NCBI RefSeq assembly: GCF_001584145.1
Contig: NZ_CP013232.1
Span: 124,001 to 188,000 of the forward strand
Direction: 5' to 3'
Length of the DNA stretch: 64,000 nucleotides
Source: Collimonas fungivorans
GTDB lineage: Bacteria > Pseudomonadota > Gammaproteobacteria > Burkholderiales > Burkholderiaceae_D
This document shows positions 52,024 through 63,629 of the stretch, piece by piece. A program made the translations under genes and the position numbers. The notes under the pieces were generated by a model. It did not search any database. It was given only the letters and a program-made list of their open reading frames with translations, and had not been told where the DNA came from. The stretch's first letter is position 1. Each line of letters opens with the position of its first letter.

Positions 52024-52953
52024 CTAGGGCCGGACCGGGCGCCCGAAGTCTGGCGCGGCGAACCCCGGCAACTGCGGGATCCGTTCGGTCATGAAGTTCA
52101 TGAAAATCGTGGTGCGCAATGACTGGTAGCGGCGCGACGGATACAGCAGCGAGGCTTCCTGTCCCGCTGCGCTCCACGCCGGCAGGATGCGTTGCAGCTG
52201 GCCCGATTCGAGCAAGTCGTGCACCAGCCATGACGGACAGATGCCAAGCCCGGCGCCCATCAGGAAACTCTCACGTATCGCCAGCGAACTGTTGACCAGG
52301 TAGCCGCTGCGGGTAGCAATCTGTACCGTGCCGCCAGGGCCGCTGAGCTGCGTCACTTCGCCGTTGGCCGGCCGCGCAAAGCCGATATAACGATGGCTGG
52401 CCAGGTCTTCGGGCCGCCGGATTTCCGGGTGGCGCGCGAGGTAGGCCGGCGCCGCCACCAGGTAACGCTGGGCACTGGCGATCTTGCGCGCAATCATGTT
52501 CGGCGGCAGCGAGCCGGCCAGCCGCAGCGCCACGTCGACGCCGTCTTCCACCAGGTCGACGAAGCGGTCGTTCAGGATCAGCTCGACCTCGATCTCCGGA
52601 TACAACTCCAGGAACTCCAGCACCAGCGCGTTCAGCCGCAACTGACCCAAGCCGAGCGGCGCATTGACGCGCAACAAGCCGGTCGGCTTCTCGGTCAGGC
52701 CGCGGGCGTCGCTGACCGCCTCGCTGAATTCTTCCAGCACGCGTTTAGCGCGCTCGTAAAAACGCTTGCCTTGTTCAGTGGTGGTCAGGCTGGTGGTGCT
52801 GCGTTCCAGCAGACGCACCCCGAGTTGCTTTTCCAGCGCGGCGATGGTCTTGCTGATGGTCGGTTGCGTACTGTGCTGCTCGCGCGCCACCGCCGACAGG
52901 CTGCCGAGCTCGACGGCCCGCACGAAGCTGCGGCATGCCTTGATTTGGTCCAT
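52024..52953 (-). CDS. LysR family transcriptional regulator
   Basis: 309 residues. HTH: SFVRAVELGSLSAVAREQHS, TQPTISKTIAALEKQLGVRL; then RSTTSLTTTEQGKRFYERAK and effector domain GLLRVNAPLGLGQLRLNALV, DGVDVALRLAGSLPPNMIAR. It is divergent from the secreted amidohydrolase gene across a 216-bp region with two strong palindromes, and is the likely regulator of that gene. Convergent with tssQ (7 bp gap). Confidence 0.94.
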   Translation of the reverse strand: MDQIKACRSFVRAVELGSLSAVAREQHSTQPTISKTIAALEKQLGVRLLERSTTSLTTTEQGKRFYERAKRVLEEFSEAVSDARGLTEKPTGLLRVNAPLGLGQLRLNALVLEFLELYPEIEVELILNDRFVDLVEDGVDVALRLAGSLPPNMIARKIASAQRYLVAAPAYLARHPEIRRPEDLASHRYIGFARPANGEVTQLSGPGGTVQIATRSGYLVNSSLAIRESFLMGAGLGICPSWLVHDLLESGQLQRILPAWSAAGQEASLLYPSRRYQSLRTTIFMNFMTERIPQLPGFAAPDFGRPVRP

Positions 52954-52992
52954 GTCATTCTGATCTGGAATGGTGATACCGGATTATCGGCC

Positions 52993-53046
52993 CTCTTCCG
53001 TTATATCGGGAAGAGCTTGCGCATTTATTAATTTCCATATGGAAAT
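52993..53046. promoter_or_regulatory. Two palindromes between LysR and amidohydrolase genes
   Basis: CTCTTCC-N9-GGAAGAG at 52993-53015 (perfect 7-bp arms) and the perfect 16-bp palindrome ATTTCCATATGGAAAT at 53031-53046. They sit between divergent promoters and may be regulator-binding sites. Confidence 0.5.
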
Positions 53047-53169
53047 ATTTAATATAAAGTCATCGTTGGCGGTTTGCCATGCATTTTAAGAAAAGACCAT
53101 AGCTTGAGCGCAAGGCAGGCATGCCAGATTTCCAACTTCCTTGTCGATATACCAATCCAGGAGATTGCG

Positions 53170-54279
53170 ATGAATATTTGCAGGTTTTTATTACGTTCCG
53201 CCATGCCGGCGGCTCTGGCGACGGTTTTCAGCGGCGCCGCCATCGGCCTGACGCTGGAGGATTACAGGACCCCCAGCCCAGCCTGTTTCAACCGCGCTAC
53301 CCAGCCGCACCTGACTGTGGCCGATACGCATATCCACTTCCGTCCGTTCGGCGGCGAGTCGGTTTCTTACCAGGACATGCTGCAGCTCATGGCTGACAAC
53401 GGCGTGGTGTTTGGCGGCGTGATGGGCATAGGCCAGCGCTTGCCGTGGGATGCGCGTCCCGGCTGCGACTCCTACCAGGATTGCCGGGACTTGCCGGCCA
53501 ATCCCACCATCAAGAACGATTTCGTCAATGCCGCCAATTTTGCCGAGTTCAAGTCGCCCGGCCGCCAGCTGGTGTTTTCCATGACCTTTCCGGACCTCGC
53601 CAAGCCGGCCGAGATTCCCGCCCTGATTGCGCTGTACGACAAGGAATATCCGGGGCTGTTCAAGCTGATGGGCGAAGCCAACGTAGTCAAGCAAGCCCTG
53701 TTCCCCAATGGCCATGTGCCGGTCACCACGGCGCAGATCGACCAGTGGGCGGATTTCATGACAATCCTGCGTGAACGCAATATGCCGCTGGCCTTGCATT
53801 CCGACCTGGGCAACGACACTGGAGAGCCAACCAAGTATCTGCCATTGATGGAACATGTGCTGACAAAATATCCGGACAACAAGATCATCTGGCTGCACCT
53901 TGGCATGTCGAGCCAGCAGGTGGCGATGGATCACCTGAACCACATTATTCTGCTGCAGAGAATGCTGGATGATTTTCCTAACCTGTATCTTGATATTTCC
54001 TGGGGCGTGCTGGAAGACAATTACTTCAGCAAGCATCGACAGGCTTATGTCAATTTCATCAACCGCAACTCCAGCCGCATCATTACCGGAAGCGATTATG
54101 TGGCTTACAAGAACAAGCAGCCAGGTTATAACTACACCGATGAGCTCAAGAACTCGAGTGCGATGAATGAATTTCTGAACGACAAAGCCTTCCGCGACAT
54201 CGCCCTGGGCCAGACCTACCTGACCCTGCTTGGCATGAACAAGATGTATAGCGCACCGCAAATCTGTTCCAAGCGTTAG
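53170..54279 (+). CDS. Secreted amidohydrolase-family protein
   Basis: 369 residues from the ATG at 53170 with CCAGGAG upstream. N-terminal signal (FLLRSAMPAALATVFSGAAI). Metal-site pattern of the amidohydrolase-2 fold: VADTHIHFRPFG (H-x-H), KLMGEAN, IIWLHLGMSSQQ (His), IITGSDYVAYKN (Asp). CDSYQDCRD suggests a disulfide near the N-terminus. Relatives cleave C-N, C-C or ester bonds; substrate unknown. Divergent from LysR at 52024 with palindromes between. Confidence 0.88.
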   Translation: MNICRFLLRSAMPAALATVFSGAAIGLTLEDYRTPSPACFNRATQPHLTVADTHIHFRPFGGESVSYQDMLQLMADNGVVFGGVMGIGQRLPWDARPGCDSYQDCRDLPANPTIKNDFVNAANFAEFKSPGRQLVFSMTFPDLAKPAEIPALIALYDKEYPGLFKLMGEANVVKQALFPNGHVPVTTAQIDQWADFMTILRERNMPLALHSDLGNDTGEPTKYLPLMEHVLTKYPDNKIIWLHLGMSSQQVAMDHLNHIILLQRMLDDFPNLYLDISWGVLEDNYFSKHRQAYVNFINRNSSRIITGSDYVAYKNKQPGYNYTDELKNSSAMNEFLNDKAFRDIALGQTYLTLLGMNKMYSAPQICSKR

Positions 54280-54285
54280 GCTGGC

Positions 54286-54314
54286 GATGCTCATTCCTGA
54301 TTGGAATGAGCATC
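54286..54314. terminator. Hairpin after the amidohydrolase gene
   Basis: GATGCTCATTCC and GGAATGAGCATC form a perfect 12-bp stem with a 5-base loop, 6 bp after the stop. No T-run follows, so efficiency is uncertain. Confidence 0.6.
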
Positions 54315-54397
54315 ATGCGATTCGAACATCTACCATGTGCAATATGAAGAGCCTATCTTAGCGCTATCGCATTTCCGATAAAACCAAGGAGCTCTTC

Positions 54398-55654
54398 ATG
54401 CACTATCCGAAAATCATTGCTGCGCTCGCCCTGCTGTCGATCCTGGCCTTGCCGGCCAGCGGCAATTCCGCAACGTCCGGCTGGAGCGCCAGCTGGAGCG
54501 CAAGTCCGCAGCCGACCTGGGAGGCCGGGTTCGCCTTGCCGACCAATATCCCGGCCAGCCTGTCGAACCAGACGGTACGGCAGATCGCCAGAATCAGCGT
54601 GGGCGGCAAGCGCGCCAGGGTCGTGCTGTCCAACGAATACGGCACGACACCGCTGACGGTGGGCGCGGCGCATATCGCTTTGACTGCGCTGGCCGGCAGC
54701 GGTTCGGACATCGTGGCCGGCAGCGACCGCGCCCTCACCTTCGGCGGTCGCGATACGGTGACGATCGCGCCGGGCGCGCCGGCGGTCAGCGATCCTGTCG
54801 ATCTCGAACTGGCGCCGCTGGCCCAGGTCGCAGTCAGCATCTTCCTGCCGCAAAAAACGCCGCTTGCCACCTTCCACTGGGAAGGCAAGCAGACCGCCTA
54901 CATCGTGCCAGGCAACCTCGCGGCGGCTCCTGTAATCAAGGCCGGCCAGACCCTGGGGGCGCGCTTGTTCCTCAGCACGATCCTGGTGGAAGCCGTGCCT
55001 GCGGCACGCGTAGTGGCGGCTTTCGGCGATTCGATCACCGACGGCGCCGGCTCCACTCCGGACCGCAACCAGCGCTGGCCCGACCAGCTGGCGCAGCGCC
55101 TGGCGGGGCAAAACGTTGCGGTGATCAACGCCGGCATTTCGGGCGCCAGGGTGCTGAGCGACAAGATGGGCGTCAACGCCCTCGCCCGCTTCGAGCGCGA
55201 TGTGCTGAGCCAACCCGGCCTCGATAGCGTGATCCTGCTGATGGGCATCAACGACATCGGCTGGCCCGGCAGCAGCTTCACGCCGCAGGACCCTGCCTTG
55301 GCGGCGGAGCGCCTGATCGACGGCTACCGCCAGCTGATAGCGCGGGCGCGCTTGCACCATGTACGCATCGTCGGCGCTACCCTGACGCCGTTCGAAGGTG
55401 CATTGCAGGATACGGAGCTGAAAGGCTATTATTCCGCGAGCAAGGAGCAGACCCGCCAGGCGGTGAACCAATGGATACGCAGCAGCGGCGAATTCGACGC
55501 GGTCATCGATTTCGATGCGGTGGTGAGGGATCCGAAGCATCCGCGGCGCTTCCTGCCAGCCTTCGATTCCGGCGACCACTTGCATCCTGGCGACCGCGGT
55601 TACCGCGCCATGGCGGATGCAATTGATCTGGCAACATTATTGGGTCCGCATTGA
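54398..55654 (+). CDS. Secreted SGNH/GDSL hydrolase
   Basis: 418 residues. Signal peptide near LALLSILALPASGNSA. A beta-rich N-terminal domain (about residues 30-200) precedes the SGNH domain: AAFGDSITDGAGSTPDRNQR (block I with catalytic Ser), ILLMGINDIGWPG (block III Asn), GDHLHPGDRGYRAMADA (block V Asp-x-x-His). The architecture matches bacterial secreted esterases/lipases acting on acylated polysaccharides or other esters. Monocistronic on either side of hairpins. Confidence 0.92.
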   Translation: MHYPKIIAALALLSILALPASGNSATSGWSASWSASPQPTWEAGFALPTNIPASLSNQTVRQIARISVGGKRARVVLSNEYGTTPLTVGAAHIALTALAGSGSDIVAGSDRALTFGGRDTVTIAPGAPAVSDPVDLELAPLAQVAVSIFLPQKTPLATFHWEGKQTAYIVPGNLAAAPVIKAGQTLGARLFLSTILVEAVPAARVVAAFGDSITDGAGSTPDRNQRWPDQLAQRLAGQNVAVINAGISGARVLSDKMGVNALARFERDVLSQPGLDSVILLMGINDIGWPGSSFTPQDPALAAERLIDGYRQLIARARLHHVRIVGATLTPFEGALQDTELKGYYSASKEQTRQAVNQWIRSSGEFDAVIDFDAVVRDPKHPRRFLPAFDSGDHLHPGDRGYRAMADAIDLATLLGPH

Positions 55655-55742
55655 CTGGCCGGGATGCCTCGGAATAGGTTAGTGGCTCTAATCGCCGCCG
55701 AAACAGGGCAGTTTCAGCGATATGCCGGCGCTTTTCAGGTAG

Positions 55743-57869
<2,127 letters not shown>

Positions 57870-57883
57870 CGCACTGTAGTTAA

Positions 57884-58948
<1,065 letters not shown>

Positions 58949-59047
58949 ATAGGGAACCGAGCAGGAACTGAGCCTGACGACGATGCAAGCGGAGGGCCCT
59001 TGCCCTCCGAAGAATGCCGCAATGGCTGATCATTCAGGAGATCCGGT

Positions 59048-59581
59048 ATGCCACGACCGCTTCGCTTGCGATATCTGTTGCCAGTCTTGCTGGCGGCAGC
59101 CGGAATGGTTTCGCCGGCCTGCGGTGAAACCCTGAAAAACTGGTTCAACGATCCATTCATCCAGGTGCGCAGCGCCGTCGCCGATTGTCCGCAGCCGCTG
59201 GGGCCGCTGGCGAGCGAAGAAGAGATGCGCAAGGAAACGCACTGGCGCAGCGAACGCGGCACCAGCTGCTGGCTGGCCGGAAAATGCGACAAGCCGAATT
59301 CCTACCTGTACGACGCGCCGATCGCGCGCTCGGTGCAAGCGCATTTTGCAGCCGAACCGGGATTCGCCCGCAACAGCAGCCTGTGGCTGACATTTCAACG
59401 TCGCTTCGTCTGGATCGAGGGCTGCAGCGCCGATCCTGCCATCGATGCGGCCGCGCTGGAAATTTTTGTCCGCACTGAACCGGATATCGAACGAGTGATT
59501 GTTAACCTGCGCACGACGGGCGACAGCAAGCCGCCCTATCCGCTGGAGCCGAACGCCATGCCGCTGCCGCCACTCAAATAA
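59048..59581 (+). CDS. Secreted hypothetical protein
   Basis: 177 residues. Signal peptide LLPVLLAAAGMVSPACGETL, probably cleaved after Cys-Gly or as a lipoprotein is unlikely (no clear lipobox). The mature part has four Cys (near CPQPLG, SCWLAGKCDK, EGCSADP) that may form disulfides, and ends DAAALEIFVRTEPDIERVIV with a BON-like helix-strand feel. Family not recognised. The next gene is another small secreted protein. Ribosome site GGAGATCC upstream is reasonable. Confidence 0.75.
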   Translation: MPRPLRLRYLLPVLLAAAGMVSPACGETLKNWFNDPFIQVRSAVADCPQPLGPLASEEEMRKETHWRSERGTSCWLAGKCDKPNSYLYDAPIARSVQAHFAAEPGFARNSSLWLTFQRRFVWIEGCSADPAIDAAALEIFVRTEPDIERVIVNLRTTGDSKPPYPLEPNAMPLPPLK

Positions 59582-59740
59582 ATTGACACCAAGTGTCCGC
59601 TTGGCCTTCGATTGTTAAGTTGAAACGTAACAATCGACGCCAGGAATTTTCGGTTTGCGAAAAACGGCAAACCGTTTAGAGTGGCCGTGCGGCGCGCGGG
59701 ATGAGCCAGCGCGCTGTGTCTGGAAAACAAAAGGTAAGTT

Positions 59741-60211
59741 ATGAAATTGTCCCTGATCCCCTTGCTGTTTAGCGCTCTGTTGGTGTCCGATATGGTGATG
59801 GCGGATGATCTGTCGATGTCCATCGGCGACATGCTGACAGACAAGGATGTGATGCAGGCCGCCAATGCCTGCCTGCTGAAGCATCCGAAAGGCGCCAATG
59901 TGTTTGTCGAAAACGTTTATCCGATGAATCACGGCATGGTGGGCGTCGTCACGGCAGATGCTTCCGGGCGCCGCTACGATTGCAATGCCGAACTGGGCAG
60001 CGGGAAAGTACGCGGCAGCGAACCGATTGTCGAACCGAAGGGGCCGCTGTTCGTGTCGGTCAGGCAGATGCCGGCGCCGCCGCAGGGCGAGTGTTTCAGC
60101 AGCAGCCCGCTGGTGATCGGCAGGCAGCTGCAAGGCTGGCTGTTGAGCCAGACTGGCAAATGCGGTGGTGTATCATGGAACGGCATCGCTGCTGGCGCGA
60201 AAAGCCAATAA
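59741..60211 (+). CDS. Secreted hypothetical protein
   Basis: 156 residues. Signal peptide IPLLFSALLVSDMVMADDLS. The mature part has SIGDMLTDKDVMQAANACLL, GMVGVVTADASGRRYDCNAE and a C-terminal Cys pair. No family recognised. It could be a periplasmic inhibitor-like small protein. A 159-bp gap with no obvious structure precedes it, and the TPR/GT-like gene follows 27 bp after. Confidence 0.75.
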   Translation: MKLSLIPLLFSALLVSDMVMADDLSMSIGDMLTDKDVMQAANACLLKHPKGANVFVENVYPMNHGMVGVVTADASGRRYDCNAELGSGKVRGSEPIVEPKGPLFVSVRQMPAPPQGECFSSSPLVIGRQLQGWLLSQTGKCGGVSWNGIAAGAKSQ

Positions 60212-60238
60212 TTCTCTGACAAGGCCTTTGACGCCAAC

Positions 60239-61507
60239 ATGACTAGTTTCAACAACAATCTGGCTGCCGCTTACGTCGCTTACCAGGCCGAGGAAAATTT
60301 CGACTCCGCGCTGCAGCTTGTGCGGCGGTTGCGTGGCGCCTGCAGGGTTGACGACGCGATTGCCCTCGTCAGCCAGTGGCCGGCAAGGACTGAAACGCCG
60401 ATGCAGCGCGCCCAGCTCGGCATCGACATGAGTTATCTCGGCATGTTCGAGCATGCCGAACCCCTGCTGGAAGAGACGCTGCCGCAGCTGGCGGCCAATG
60501 CCGAGGCCTTTTACCAGCTGCAACTGGAACTGGCAATAGTCAAATATTGCCTTGGGAAATATCACCAGGCTCATCCGCTGCTGAAGGCGCTGCACGAGCC
60601 GGAGTGGTGCGAGGTATGGACCCGGCTGGCCTCGCCCGGCCGCGACAACAACTGGTTTTTGCCGTTCAAGGACAAGGTGCTCCATAAGCAGCCGGTGGCC
60701 GGCAAGAGCATCTTGGTATCGGGTGAAGGCGGCGCCGGCGACCTGCTGCAGCTATGCCGTTACATGGAGAAGCTGCGGCAAGAAGGCGCTACGGTTGTGT
60801 ATTGCCAGGTGCCGCAATCGCTCCAGGGCTTGATGAAAAACAGCGGTCTCGACATTGTGGTGGTCGGGGATACCGCGGACCTGATGCGCGACTGTGATTT
60901 CATCACCTGGCCGTTCGCCCTGTTTACTCGTTACCAGCACAGCCCCTATTTTCCTTGCACGGCAGGCGCCTACCTGGCGCTGGCCGCGGGTTACGCGCTG
61001 CCGGACCTGGTTGAAGAAAAACTTCCGCTGCAAACAAGCGGCAGGCAAAGGATAGGGCTAGCCTGGCGCAGCGATAGCGGCGTGCGCCACGAACCGTTCC
61101 GCTCCATCGAATTGAATGCCTTGCTGCCGCTGCTGGAAAATACTTCCGCGGAATTTTTCTCGCTGCAGGTGGGCGACCTGAGCGAGTCGGAAAAAGTCAT
61201 GATGGAACGTCATCGGATAGCCGATCTGGGCGCACACTTGCGTTCGTTCGAAGATACCGCGCATGTGATGGAGCGCCTGGACCTTGTGATCTCCATCGAT
61301 TCGGCGCCGGCGCACCTGGCCGGTGCGCGCAACCGGCCGGTGTGGCTCATGCTGCCGCAAGCGAGCGACTACCGCTGGTACGACTGCCAGCGTCATACCC
61401 CTTGGTATTCTTCCATGCGCCTGTATCGCCAGGCCCGGCTGGGCGACTGGCAGCCGGTGATTGCGGAAATGGCGGCGGCTCTGTCTGCCGGCAAGCCGCC
61501 GGCCTAA
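60239..61507 (+). CDS. TPR protein with a C-terminal GT9-like domain
   Basis: 422 residues. The N-terminal part is TPR-like helices (YVAYQAEENFDSALQLVRRL, QLGIDMSYLGMFEHAEPLLE, EAFYQLQLELAIVKYCLGKY). The C-terminal half has glycosyltransferase-9 (heptosyltransferase) features: RQRIGLAWRSDSGVRHEPFR and MERLDLVISIDSAPAHLAGA followed by RNRPVWLMLPQ, which fits a sugar-nucleotide-binding domain. Such TPR-GT proteins are often linked to protein glycosylation, including of flagellin or surface proteins. It overlaps the convergent methyltransferase by 4 bp. Confidence 0.85.
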   Translation: MTSFNNNLAAAYVAYQAEENFDSALQLVRRLRGACRVDDAIALVSQWPARTETPMQRAQLGIDMSYLGMFEHAEPLLEETLPQLAANAEAFYQLQLELAIVKYCLGKYHQAHPLLKALHEPEWCEVWTRLASPGRDNNWFLPFKDKVLHKQPVAGKSILVSGEGGAGDLLQLCRYMEKLRQEGATVVYCQVPQSLQGLMKNSGLDIVVVGDTADLMRDCDFITWPFALFTRYQHSPYFPCTAGAYLALAAGYALPDLVEEKLPLQTSGRQRIGLAWRSDSGVRHEPFRSIELNALLPLLENTSAEFFSLQVGDLSESEKVMMERHRIADLGAHLRSFEDTAHVMERLDLVISIDSAPAHLAGARNRPVWLMLPQASDYRWYDCQRHTPWYSSMRLYRQARLGDWQPVIAEMAAALSAGKPPA

Positions 61508-62301
61508 GATCGCCCGGCGGGCGTGATCAGCGGCTGCAGCCAGCCGGCCGCAGTGGGCCGGTACAACGCATGCAAGCCGTCGGTGAAACTGTGCAGCCGC
61601 AGATCGAAAGGCGCTGCCAGGGCAGTCAGCGCCTCCGCGGTATAAAACGAAATGTGGCCGTTGCGCGGCGCGCAATACCACCAGTTGTGCAATCCCTCGT
61701 CGACGGCCTGCTGCGGACAGAACAAGGTGCTGAACAGCAAGGCGCCGTCGGCGCTGAGGAAGCTGCTGATGTCTTTGACCAGCGCCACCGGATCGTTCAC
61801 ATGTTCGAACACTTCGAAACAGGTCACCATATTGAACTGGCGGTCCGGCCGCTGCGCCGAGGAAAATGGGTCGAAGCTGGCCACCGACGCAAAGCCGTTG
61901 CGTCCCAGGATATCGGCCATCATGCCTAGTCCTGAACCATAATCGAGCAAGCTGATCTGGTCCTTCATGCCGCCCAGGCTCTTGAGGATCATGTCGGCAT
62001 TCGATTGCGGCCTGGCTCCCAGGTAATCCGGATCGTGGCGGGCATAGTCGTCGTTATAGATATAAGTGGCGAAATCCTGGTTTTGCCAATGATCGAGCGC
62101 CCGGGTAAACGTGAAACCGCAACTGCCGCAGCGGTAAAAATATACCGGCCAGCCGGCATAAGGATCGACCTTCTTGCCGGCGTGGACGTCAGCGCCGCAT
62201 CTGGAAAAATCGACCAGCCCGGCCAGCGTCGAGTTCTGGCCGCAGCATTTGCAGCGGGTGGTTTCCGGGACCTTGTTGCACTCGTATGGATTATGGTTCA
62301 T
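61504..62301 (-). CDS. Class I SAM-dependent methyltransferase with N-terminal Cys motifs
   Basis: 265 residues from the ATG at 62301; the upstream extension to 62460 lacks a ribosome site. The N-terminus has zinc-like pairs (CKCCGQ, YRCGSCGFTF). The SAM site reads SLLDYGSGLGMMADILGRNG, then VTCFEVFEHVNDPVALVKDI and ADGALLFSTLFCPQQAVDEG. This is typical of methyltransferases acting in surface-glycan or small-molecule pathways. Convergence with a GT9-like protein suggests a shared glycan pathway, but that is inference. Confidence 0.88.
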   Translation of the reverse strand: MNHNPYECNKVPETTRCKCCGQNSTLAGLVDFSRCGADVHAGKKVDPYAGWPVYFYRCGSCGFTFTRALDHWQNQDFATYIYNDDYARHDPDYLGARPQSNADMILKSLGGMKDQISLLDYGSGLGMMADILGRNGFASVASFDPFSSAQRPDRQFNMVTCFEVFEHVNDPVALVKDISSFLSADGALLFSTLFCPQQAVDEGLHNWWYCAPRNGHISFYTAEALTALAAPFDLRLHSFTDGLHALYRPTAAGWLQPLITPAGRS

Positions 62302-62458
62302 GACGGTGGCGGCGGATAAAGGGTGGCAGCAGAAAATAGCGGGCTGAGGATCATTATAGCCACAAGCATGGCGTGTAGAATAAACGCCGCTGGAACAGTT
62401 GCCAGGAGGCTGGGATAATCGCAGCACTTCAACAAAATTCAAACCCCGGGGAGAAAAC

Positions 62459-63598
62459 ATGCAAAATCATGCCAAAACAACCTTGCTGGCCGCCGCCGTT
62501 GCCTTGAGCTTCAGCGCCGCCGTGCAGGCCCAGGAGCAAGTCGTGAAGATTGCGCACGTCGGCCCGATTACCGGTCCGGTGGCGCATGTCGGCAAGGACA
62601 ATGAAAACGGCGCGCGCATGGCGATCGACGATTTGAACGCCAGGCACCTGGTCATCGGCGGCAAGAAGATCCAGTTCGTATTGCAGGCTGAAGACGACGC
62701 CAGCGATCCGAAACAGGCCACCAGCGTCGCCCAGAAACTGGTCGACGCCAAAGTGGCGGGAGTAGTCGGGCATTTGCAGTCGGGCACTTCGATCCCTGCA
62801 TCGAAGATTTATTTCGACGCCGGTATCCCGCAAATTTCGCCTTCTGCGACCAGCGCCAAATATACCGAACAAGGATTCAACACCACTTTCCGCGTAGTGG
62901 CCAACGATTCCCAGCTTGGCGCCGCGATGGGCCGGTATGCGGCAAAAACCCTGCACGCAAAAAAGATCGCGGTGATTGACGATCGCACTGCCTATGGTCA
63001 AGGACTGGCTACGGAATTTCTCAAAGATGCCAAGGCCAATGGTGTCAAGGTAGTGTCGACGCAATACACGAACGACAGAGCCACCGATTTCAGCGCCATC
63101 CTGACCGCGGTCAAGGCCAAGCAGCCGGACCTGATTTTCTTCGGCGGCATCGACGCCAGCGCCGGCACCATGCTGCGCCAGATGCGGCAACTCGGCATTA
63201 CCGCCAATTTCATGGGTGGCGATGCCATCTGCACCGGCGCCCTGCCGCGCCTGGCCGGTGAAGGTTTGATCGACGACAAGGTGTATTGCGCGATCGCGGG
63301 CGGGGTCGAAAACCCTGCGCCGCTGGATGCTTTCAAGGCCGCTTACAAGAAAAAATACAATGCCGACATCGTCCAGTACGCGCCATATACCTACGACGCC
63401 GTGATGATCATCGCCAAAGCCATGCAGCAGGCCGATTCGGTCGATCCCAAGAAATATCTGGCGACGCTGGGCAAGATCCAGTACACCGGCGTCACCGGCA
63501 AGATCGCCTTTGACGGCAAAGGCGATATCAAGAACGGCACACTGTCGATCTACACCTTCAGGAACGGCCAGCAAACCTTGCTGACATTGAGCAAGTAG
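62459..63598 (+). CDS. Branched-chain amino-acid ABC transporter substrate-binding protein
   Basis: 379 residues of the Liv-type Peripla_BP_6 family. Signal peptide TTLLAAAVALSFSAAVQAQE. Mature part: KIAHVGPITGPVAHVGKDNE, GVVGHLQSGTSIPASKIYFD, IAVIDDRTAYGQGLATEFLK, PDLIFFGGIDASAGTMLRQM, and YAPYTYDAVMIIAKAMQQAD. It binds leucine/isoleucine/valine or a similar amino acid in the periplasm. The membrane and ATPase genes are not in the window; either they are elsewhere or the system is an orphan binding protein. GGGGAGAAAAC precedes the ATG. Confidence 0.94.
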   Translation: MQNHAKTTLLAAAVALSFSAAVQAQEQVVKIAHVGPITGPVAHVGKDNENGARMAIDDLNARHLVIGGKKIQFVLQAEDDASDPKQATSVAQKLVDAKVAGVVGHLQSGTSIPASKIYFDAGIPQISPSATSAKYTEQGFNTTFRVVANDSQLGAAMGRYAAKTLHAKKIAVIDDRTAYGQGLATEFLKDAKANGVKVVSTQYTNDRATDFSAILTAVKAKQPDLIFFGGIDASAGTMLRQMRQLGITANFMGGDAICTGALPRLAGEGLIDDKVYCAIAGGVENPAPLDAFKAAYKKKYNADIVQYAPYTYDAVMIIAKAMQQADSVDPKKYLATLGKIQYTGVTGKIAFDGKGDIKNGTLSIYTFRNGQQTLLTLSK

Positions 63599-63629
63599 AT
63601 GAGCAAGTAGACAAGCAGAGGGAGGCGCA

